In this document: piece after piece, positions 1 through 9,300 of the stretch
How positions within the stretch are numbered: the stretch's first letter is position 1
Layout of the letters: every line of letters starts with the position of its first letter
NCBI GenBank assembly: GCA_946811185.2
Contig: OX328109.1
Span: 34,394,129 to 34,458,128 of the forward strand
DNA length: 64,000 nt
From: Hippopus hippopus
Lineage: Eukaryota; Mollusca; Bivalvia; Cardiida; Cardiidae
Direction: 5' to 3'
Made by a program: the position numbers and the translations under genes
Notes under the pieces: model-generated
The model's database searches: none
Told to the model about the DNA's origin: nothing
What the model saw: the letters and a program-made list of their open reading frames with translations, nothing else

Positions 1-1014
1 TATTGGTCATGCAAAATATGTAACCAAATTTGATCTTCTAAAAGGATTTTGGGAAATTCCTCTCACTGAAAGAGCTAAAGAGATCTCTGCATTTGTAACT
101 CCTGATGGACTTTATCAGTACAAAGTGATGCCTTTTAGGATGAAAAACTCGCCGGCAACATTTCAACGTCTTATCAACATGATAATATCTGGATTGGACG
201 ACTGTAGGGCCTACATCGATGACATCATCATTCACAGCAATGATTGGGATGAACATCTAAAGACTATCAGAGAATTTTTTGACAGACTGAGTAAAGCCAA
301 ATTAACAATTAACTTGTTAAAAGTGAATTTTGTCATGCTAGTTTATCATTTTTGGGTCATGTTGTTGGACAAGGACAGGTAAAACCCGTAGAAGATAAAG
401 TAAAAGCTATTTCTGATTTTCCTGTACCTACATGCAAAAGACAACTTATGAGATTTCTTGGTATAGCTGGTTACTACAGAAAATTCTGTGGTAATTTTTC
501 TGTCATTGCTGAGCCACTGACAAGTCTTCTCAGCAAACGCAAAAAATTTATATGGAATGATGATTGTCAAAAAGCTTTCGATAAAGTAAAAGCCATACTA
601 AAAAGTGAACCAGTTCTTTTAGCTCCTAATTTTGAAAAAGAATTTAAGCTTGCAGTAGATGCTAGTGATACTGGTGCAGGTGGTGTTTTACTTCAAGAAG
701 ATTGTAATGGTTTAGATCATCCAGTTAGTTATTTTTCTAAAAAGTTTAACAAACATCAGAAAAACTACTCAACAATAGAAAAAGAGTGTTTATCTCTAAT
801 TCTTGCTCTTCAGCATTTCGAAATATATTTGTCGTCTTCTCCTGTACCCATCATTGTATATAGTGATCATAATCCTCTGATTTTTAACCATAAAATAAAA
901 AACAAGAATCAGCGTTTACTCAGATGGAGTCTGTTTTTACAAGAGTATAACATGGATATCAGACACATAAAAGGTAGGGATAATATTATCCCTGATGCTT
1001 TGTCTAGAGTTTAA
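1..1014 (+). pseudogene. pol: Reverse transcriptase (C-terminal part) plus RNase H of gypsy element 1, frameshifted
   Basis: From base 2 the frame encodes the palm region of a Ty3/gypsy reverse transcriptase, including the KFDLLKGFW block, the DGLYQYKVMPF block and the catalytic box YIDD near base 215. A frameshift near 340-355 breaks the ORF, and the thumb resumes in another frame (VKPVEDKVKAI, then FLGIAGYYRKF). RNase H follows, with acidic residues in VDASDTGAGG, TIEKECLSL and YSDHNPL, and ends at the stop at 1012-1014 after IIPDALSRV. Everything upstream of the palm is outside the window. The frameshift makes this copy unlikely to give an active enzyme. Confidence 0.92.
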
Positions 1015-1134
1015 CTTGTAAATAGTTAACATTTGTCTTTATGTATAATGTATTTTCATGCACATTTATGTGTAATGATATTTTCTATCTTCAAACAAAA
1101 GAAAGTTTTACTTCTTAAAACTTTCTTTTCCTTT

Positions 1135-1145
1135 AGGAAGGGAAG
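1135..1145 (+). other. Polypurine tract of gypsy element 1
   Basis: AGGAAGGGAAG lies directly against the first base of the 3' LTR, the expected place for the plus-strand primer. Element 2 has AGGAGGGGAAG in the same position. Confidence 0.85.
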
Positions 1146-1773
1146 TGTTATGTAAATGGGATTTACATGTAACCTGTTTTCGGTATCACTTTCACTCTAT
1201 ATACAGAATATTCTAGAAACATAAAGAATATTCTTTGGTTTTTCCATTGTGGTTAATTTTAGAAACAGGTTGTTAGTAAACAAGTTGTTTACCAATCCAT
1301 GTCAATAAATAACTTGTTGTCATCTTTCTAGAAAGACTAATCTAGAATTTTCCAAGCTAATATAAATAGGAGTGACTTACTTGATGTATTTGGATTTTTG
1401 AACTTAGACTTGTGGCTTTGAGGATACAGAATTAGTGAAAGTGTTGGATTTAAATCTATTCAATCAGAATATACAGTAGATCTGTAAATTGGAATTATTT
1501 ATTTCTTAAACAGGTTGCTCATATCTATTTGCAAATTAAAAACTGTTGTTAATTTAGGTTTTAGGAACCAGAAATTTCATACTTTTTGTAGTCTAAACAT
1601 AATTCTTAATTTTGAGGGACTTATTCTATTTCTTGTTCTAAGATTAAAAATTGTCAAAATTTCATTCAAACTTAACTGTTATTGTACTCTTTTGTCTTTA
1701 TTCATTAATAAATATTGTTAATTGTGAAAGGCTTGTTGCTGGTTTTCTTTCTCGTTACGCTTGTCTCGTAACA
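1146..1773 (+). repeat. 3' LTR of gypsy element 1
   Basis: The LTR starts TGTTATGTA and ends CTCGTAACA, the TG...CA form. It is homologous along its length to both LTRs of the element at 50203-55576, and is slightly longer (628 against about 593 bases). The short ORF near 1515-1721 is LTR sequence and not a gene. Confidence 0.92.
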
Positions 1774-1821
1774 ACTGTATGTCGCTAAGGCGAGGTTTTA
1801 CTGTGCGTTTTTTTATTTTAG

Positions 1822-1867
1822 TTAAAAGTGAGACTGGAGAAATGTCGGGAGGCCATGGAAAAATCTG
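1822..1867 (+). CDS. PSTPIP: F-BAR gene exon: LKVRLEKCREAMEKS
   Basis: A pyrimidine-rich tract and AG precede the exon, and GTATGC follows. It reads from phase 0 and leaves one base over. It encodes a charged helix like the segment before the last F-BAR helix of PSTPIP proteins. It is only 46 bases long. Confidence 0.7.
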
Positions 1868-4800
1868 GTATGCATGAATTCTTCCTTCAAGAACGATTTT
1901 ATTTTTAGATCTAAAATAAAAACATTGTTTTAATATATGAAAATATATTGTTGTTATATAACCTCACAAAAGTTCAGACGGCGAGTCTTGCTGTTTCCTC
2001 ATTCACAGTAAATTCGTTTTGTTTGTATGGTAGTTAACGCCGTTTCAACATTACTTCAGTTATATCACGTGTACCTTTCCCTGCTGTCCTGTAGTTTCTC
2101 TAAGTATCTCTCACAATATTCTTCCCAAGCCACTGGCTGCTTTGCCACATAACCATTGTCGAAACAATGATTACCGGTAAGAGAGAAATAAATCCTGTCG
2201 CAATGACTATCATCAGTTCTCTGTACGAAAATGGTTATTAACAAGTTCCTAGTATTTGCTACTGGATGATTTTTGTTCAATCTTTATTTTCGAGCAATTT
2301 CTTCTGTTTATCAGAAAGTTTGTGAATTAAGTTCCAATCATTTAATTCTTGACCTGATAAATAAATTATATTAAACTTTCTAGCCAATATTTTAAAACCA
2401 AAATATTGCAATTTCAAGGTAATTTGGGAGAAAAAAATATCTCTTTGTCGAACAGTGTGGATCTAAGATCGGTCTGCACGTTCTGTGCAATCTGATCTTG
2501 ATGTACACTGGCTGCAAAAGCCAGCACTTTGAGTCACGCTTAGCAGCCGAAGGGTTAACAAAGAAGTAAGACAGACGTCTCTGTCGTGGCTTGCCTCTGA
2601 CTGTAGAATCCAAACTGAACTTGGAATGGTTTGATGATATGGCCCCATGTTTATAATGTATGCTCAAATGGGACTCTAAAATAGTCAATGTAGCAGGCCA
2701 GTTTCATTTGAAGCCGTTATATCCAATTTTCTCATACATAGACCATCAATATAAACAGACTACCGAAAGCCTGGAACAAGCTCGAGTGATGTGGGAGAAT
2801 GAAATGGAGGAAGCTTGTGATGTAAGTGATACATTTTTTTTTACGCTGTGAATTGAATATGAGCATGCTCTGTGAAAAGGAAGCTTAATGCAACTGCAAG
2901 AAGTATCGACCCAGGTCAGTCTGCGCAGTCTGCGCAGGCTGACCGGGGCCGAAACTTTTTGCTATTGGTTAATTTTATGCATTCTAAAGGAGCAATCTAC
3001 CTCATGATTCCTTTGGTTGTTAGACAGAAAGGAGTTTTTGGATCAATAACTATGTGATAGCTTGCTTGGAACAATGCATCACGGAGATGTATTAGGGCTC
3101 CTTTTGCCAGAGCATGGCTCATATGTATGTAGTGTCCACTGTTCAAGCCCTTTTCTATCCCCATAATTGAGGACAAAGGTATGGTTGAAACTGATATATC
3201 GACCGCGTGATGAAAAATGATGCCACGGTGTTAGCCATTCAAGTAAAGAGGTCAAAGGTTTAATATAGCTGACCCATGCTCTGGGAAAGTGGAGTTTAAC
3301 GCATCTTCGAAATGTATTATACCAAGCAAGTCATCACATAATTATGGATCTATAAAATCAATATTGTCTAACAAATCGACTGGATCTGATGGTAGAATGG
3401 TCCATTGACATGCAGGAAATTTTCAAATGGCAATAGGTTTTGACTCATGTCAGCCTACGCAGACTGCGTCGATACATTTTGCAAATCCATTAAGTCCCCT
3501 TTTCGCAGAGCATAGCTCAATTATATGAAGCCTCCATTCACTACATTGAACGTACAGCCTAATTCTTGCCACATACAGGGTGACACAAAAAAAATGCTAC
3601 CCATAAACTCGTTAATAAAATTCACAATCCTTTCTGTAATCCAACCATTTTTGGTACAAATAAACTTCAGTCTTTGCCTGATGTGCCCACCAAGTTTCAG
3701 CCATGAATGTCTAACAGTCTTTGTTTTATCTCCATTCCATGATATGCTCCCAATGTGCACATCTACGATGCAAGCACACCTGGATCTGACATGCAAAATT
3801 GTCAATAATTCTGACACACACTCCTCCCTCAGTATTGCCCTGATATTGGCGGTGATAGCCCTCTTCAGTTCAAGAATAGTCTAGGGATTGTTCTGATAGA
3901 CATTATCTTTGGGACAACCCCACAGGAATGAATATGGGGAGTTAAGGTCCAGTGAGTGTGAAGCCCATTCAGGATCACACCTCCTACCGATGAGACGATC
4001 ACCAAAGTGTCCAAGCAGCCATTCCAACGAGTCATTTGAAGTTAGGGAGTTGCTCCATCCTGTTGAAACCACTGTTCATCTCTAAAAACACCTCTTCGTC
4101 TGTTCAAAACTTCTTAACGACCACTAGGTAGCATTCAGTATTGATCGTGAATGACCGTTTATTCTGGTCTTCAAACCAGTAGGTACCGATGATCCCATGT
4201 TTCGATATTGCAACCCATGCAGTGTACTTGATGGAGGGCACCAAGGCCTCTGCAGACAATCTTCTGGTGGGGTTGTCCCAAAGAAGATGTTATTCTTTGA
4301 GTTCACTCAAAGCAGTTAATACTGAGGGACGAGTGTGTCAGAGTTATTGTCAATCTTGCATGTCGCTTGCAATGCAAAGGTGCACATTTGAAGCATATCA
4401 TGGAATGGAGATAAAGACTATTAGACATTCATGGCTGAAACTTGGTGGGCACGTCAGGCATAGACTGAAGTTCATTTGTACCAAAAATGGTTGGATTGCA
4501 GAAAGGATTAAGAATTTTATTAACGATTTTATGGGTAGCATTTTTTTTGTGTCACCCTGTATTTGAGGACAGAGTTACAGTTAAAGCTTTTAAATTAATA
4601 ATTGGAGACTTTGTGTGAGCCCCAAAAGTTAACTTGCCAATTGTGTAATATAGTATCTGTCGATGAACTATATTGCCCTGTGCTGTCCTGTTTGTTATAT
4701 ACCTTTTTAAGTTTTCGACTCAAGTACATGCATCGTATGCGTATGAAATCGGCCATCCGTATCAACACAGTGTCAAATACCGATCCAAATATGGTATTCG

Positions 4801-6304
4801 TAACCCGCGACCGGACTGCCTTCAGTTTTGTTTCTGATTTATTTGGTCAAAACGTTATAATTAAATTGTCGTCTGCAAATACTTGCAATTTGGACAAGTC
4901 TGAAATTTTGTCGTTTGGTATCCCCTGGGTGATGATTTATTTGCGTTACAGGGCTTCAGTTTGATTTGAGCGGTCTTTAATGGTGCATTTGTTTTAATGA
5001 TATCATCATCATCATCATCATCATCATTATAGTAATCATACTCATTATAATTATATTTTTTTCTCAAGGTTTATCAAAGAAACGAAGAGGAAAGGATATA
5101 TTTGTTACGAGACAATTTGTGGAAATCTGCAAACATTGATTCTCAACTTTGTGTGGATTGGGATCAGGTAATGGCTTAATACTAACATGATATACTGAAA
5201 GTGTTTGAGCAAAAAAAAAAAGCCCAAACTGTTCTTGAAAACTAATTTCGGTAATTTCCGTACACCATCTTTTTTATCGACTTCTCTCGGCATATTTCGT
5301 GCATGAATATTGATACTTGCGTTCATGCACGGAATTGGCCGAGAGTGGTCCCCGGGTATAAGGAGAAGAAATGATGGTTGTTAACGGTGAAAGCGTACCA
5401 AGCAAAGCACATGTGTATTTCTGAGTAGAGAAAGGCGATTCAGACTTATTTCGAAGCCATTCTTGATGATCTCATAATACCTACAACGCTTTTTATCTAC
5501 ATGAAGTTAAGACTATTTTTAGCATCGGGAATGTACTATACTTTTTGCAGATTATCTAGCCCTCTTTTCACAGAGCACGGCTCATATGTTTGTCATTTTG
5601 TTTTGACACCTTACTCGATCATTAGTATTATTCACTTTATAGAGCGATGACATAAATAGGCTGTCTTTACAAATATGTTTGTCTGTTATTTTATTCGACT
5701 CTATTATATGTTTACGTTATAGAGCAATGAGACAATTAGACTGTGTCTCGAGAAATGTGACGTAGGGTGCGACGTGGACGAGTTTATTACCAGTAATAGG
5801 ACGGGAATCAATCGACCAGGTAATGCAACGTTCATCTGTCTGAATTACCTGCCCCTAACACAAAGTTATACTTTTGACTCTTGAAGTACACCGGGGTACC
5901 AGACCACGTTCATCTCTCTAACTTTCTCTTTCTATATGTTTTGATTGCTAGCCTTTGGACGCGTTTTCTTTTTTCTTTTCCTCTCTTATCAAAAAGCATT
6001 AGATGTTGTAAAATATACCCGTATGTTTACCTTAACTTTGATTGGGATCTTTCATGGAGCAGAGTTTTCATTGACGGTTTGAACAGACCTGGATAAGACT
6101 GCATATCCGTGTGTTTTGGTCTAGATCTATTCCAACCGTCAATCATGTTATAAACACGTACTCAAATAGCATTTGATGATAAGCAACAAAAAGTAAACTA
6201 AACTCTAATTTCATTTATTATAAATATGTCACTTATTGTACAAAAATTGTAGCCTATATTTTGTAAATGTATATGGGCCAGAGGCCTAAATACTTAAACA
6301 AAGA

Positions 6305-6351
<47 letters not shown>

Positions 6352-9300
6352 CGATTGACTGATTGATTGATTGATTGAATGATTGATCCCTGAGTGACAT
6401 ATAGGCCCTTGGGGCGGGGTGCTGAAAAATTAAATTTAGTACATGTCTCATATGATTGCATAGCATATGTCACTATGGAAAAAAAAGAAAACCTTTATGA
6501 GCTATGCTCTGGCAAATGAGGGGGTTTAATGGATCTCCGTGATACATTACCCTAAGCAAGTCATAACAAAATTATGCATCCACAAAATCCATTTTACCTG
6601 AAAAACTACTGAATTATGAGGTAGAATAGTCCTTTGACATGTAATAAGTATACCCAAAGCAAAAAGTTTCGACACAGGTCAGCCTGCGCGGATTGCGCAG
6701 GCTGACCTGGTCGATACTTTTTGCAGATGCGTTATACGCCAATTGCACAGAGCACGACTCACATATATTTTCAATTTCATGTTGTTATTATTGTTATGAC
6801 TACCTCCATCCAATGAATGCTCATGAAATTAGCAAGGCAAAGTGTTTGGGCACTTTTGTAGATAAATCAGCTGAGGTTGAAGCATTTTGGTCATGCTTTG
6901 CATCTGCAAAAAGTATCGAAAAAAGTATGTCAGGCTGACTTGGGTTGTGAGTTTTTGCTTATGGCATTTTTTTGCGTGTTCAAGGAACATTCTACCTCAT
7001 GGTGCAGACAGACAGTTGTTGAACAAAATAGGCTTTATGGATCAATGATTGCTTGATAAAATGCAGATGCATTAAATACCTTTCTGTCATAGCATGGCGG
7101 CAGCAACACAATCAAGGCAAGGGGATTGCTCAATGAAGATATGTGTTCAATATTTCAGTTCCTATAGTGTACGAGAACTACTTCCCGGACAAACAGAGTA
7201 ACAAATCACCCAACAACTCCGCTAGACCTTTACCACCCATACCACCAATACCTGGGGGAACAAATTCTGGTAAGGATTTGTGTCTTTGTTCGTTCGTTTG
7301 TTCGTTAGATCGCTCGCTCGCTCGTTCGTTAGCTCGCTCGCTCGCTCGCTCGTTCGTTCGTTTGTAGGGTAGTTAAAGCCGTTTTCAATATTATTTCATT
7401 TATATCGCGCCGGCAAGTATACATATCCATGCTTTCCCGGAGTTTATTTTAAGATTTTAAGAGAACTTCGAACAATATTCTTCTAAAGCTACTAGCTGCT
7501 TTCCGATATGAGGGGAATGATTCCTGTCTCAATGACTATCATCGATTACCGGAAAGATGCCAGCAATTCTTCAAAAAGTAAAGATACCTTTAAACCTGTC
7601 CTAGTGGCCGCTTGTATAACGCAACCAACCTATATTAAGCAAGCATGAATAGAGTTTCTTGAAAAGTCAAATTTGTTAAAAGCACTTGTATAAAGCAAGC
7701 TACTGTCTTAAGCAGACACGTTTTGAGTGTCCTTTTGGTGATTGCTCTATACAGGTTGGCCTGTATTCTGATTGATTCTTAAGTCTTAAGCCAGCCGGCA
7801 ATATATAGACCCGTCCAGATTAGAAGAATTTACAGACGACAATTTAAATGTTGCAAAACAGGTACGATTCTTATTGAAAAGCATCATTATAAAAAAAAAA
7901 AAAATCATAGAAAACATTCAGGGAAGAATCAGCATTGTCTATTTTTTCCCTGAATGTTTTCTGCAGGTCTAAGCTGCAATTAAAATCGTGTTCATTGATT
8001 TCACAAATTATCATAATGCTGTATCCAAAGATACTATTGACTAAGGATGGCAATAGGTTTGTACTTGTACATTGCTCCGATGTATTAGATATGAGAACGG
8101 CATTCGACTTGTACATTTAACTGTTACAGTCACTCACGTCATTTCATACTTTTAATACAGAATTTAAACAAAAAAAAAAAAATCGTTATGAGATATGAGG
8201 ACATAGATGGGCCTGTACTAAGCGCTGTGGCAATTGTAAACATAATGGGCCGGTTGCACAACAAAGGTTTATTTAAGACTGGAACAAGGCCTAACCTAGG
8301 TCTGGGTAGACCAGGATTTTAACCCGGTTTGCATAAAACTAGTTTAGCTCGAATCTACGCAGCCCCAGTCTATCCAGACTAGGTTCAGCTATCCTCCAGG
8401 TAGGACTAAATGATGGGTAGATTTTGTTCAGCGCACCGCTGTTGTCTAGACAACGACACCATTCTGAACGTGATTATGCACGGCGGAGTCTATATACAGG
8501 TTTGAATGCGCCGCTATCCAGTACGATCTGCTGCTGGTGGATCAACATGAAGAGCCGTTACTGTTTTTAAAACTAGATTGTAATTATTTCTGGATCAGAG
8601 AATACATAAATACGAAAAAAAGGGTTGACCAAGATCAGACAGCACAGATATATATATCTTTGTACATATCAGATATACTGATCGATCTCATAGTACAATC
8701 CCCGTCTAAGTACAGTCCATGATAACAGAAAACAATTATAGAATTCTAAATGGAATATGAGAATAACTCTGATCTTGTCCGAATTGAAATCATTCGCACA
8801 CGTCAAAATAACTTTGGCTCAAATGATGTTTTTTTTCTCTGCAAGAGTTTGAAAATTTTGTTTGATAACATGCTTGGTACGAGCATTTTTCCTTTTTCCA
8901 CAATGTTTTCAAATCTGTCTTCTCGGAAACCATAAAAACCAGGGCTTATTTTGTTAAGTGTTAAGAAGTGTCTCTGTCCAAAATAATCAACCATCACAGC
9001 CCTTCATGAAGTTGCAATACATCGGTTAAATTTGTGTGAGGCCTAGATTAAGATCAGATTGCATAGTTGTTCAATACTGGTCTTGCACTAAACTGTCCTC
9101 ATTTTGATCGTAGATGAGGATGCTGGGAGGCTCTTATCTGCATTTGAAACGTATTTATAAACCCTTTGATTTATAAAGTCCTATTCTGAGGGAGATAGGA
9201 AGAGTTCATTTATTCTCTTTACCTGGGCAGTTTCACTTTTCCCTAATCTATCTAAAAACAAGTTGCTTAAGCAGCGGAAGGTATGTGTAGGCTGATGGTT

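Larger units (their letters stand above)
1..1773 (+). mobile_element. Ty3/gypsy LTR retrotransposon, 3' part (element 1)
   Basis: The order is end of reverse transcriptase, RNase H, short untranslated stretch, polypurine tract and 3' LTR. The 5' part lies outside the window. No integrase follows RNase H, because the LTR begins only about 130 bases after the RNase H stop. This agrees with the inverted relative at 50203-55576, where integrase precedes reverse transcriptase. The element lies just upstream of exon 1822-1867 of the F-BAR gene, on the same strand, so it is probably intronic. Confidence 0.93.

Noticed and set aside
1515..1721. 68-codon frame, and its twin at 55036-55302 on the other strand
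   Set aside because: Both lie inside LTRs of the same gypsy family.
7824..7862. An exon-like piece (PSRLEEFTDDNLNVAKQ) after an AG and before GTACGA, following F-BAR exon 7159
   Set aside because: It matches one end of the P2 MITE, and using it breaks the phase into the terminal exon at 11794.
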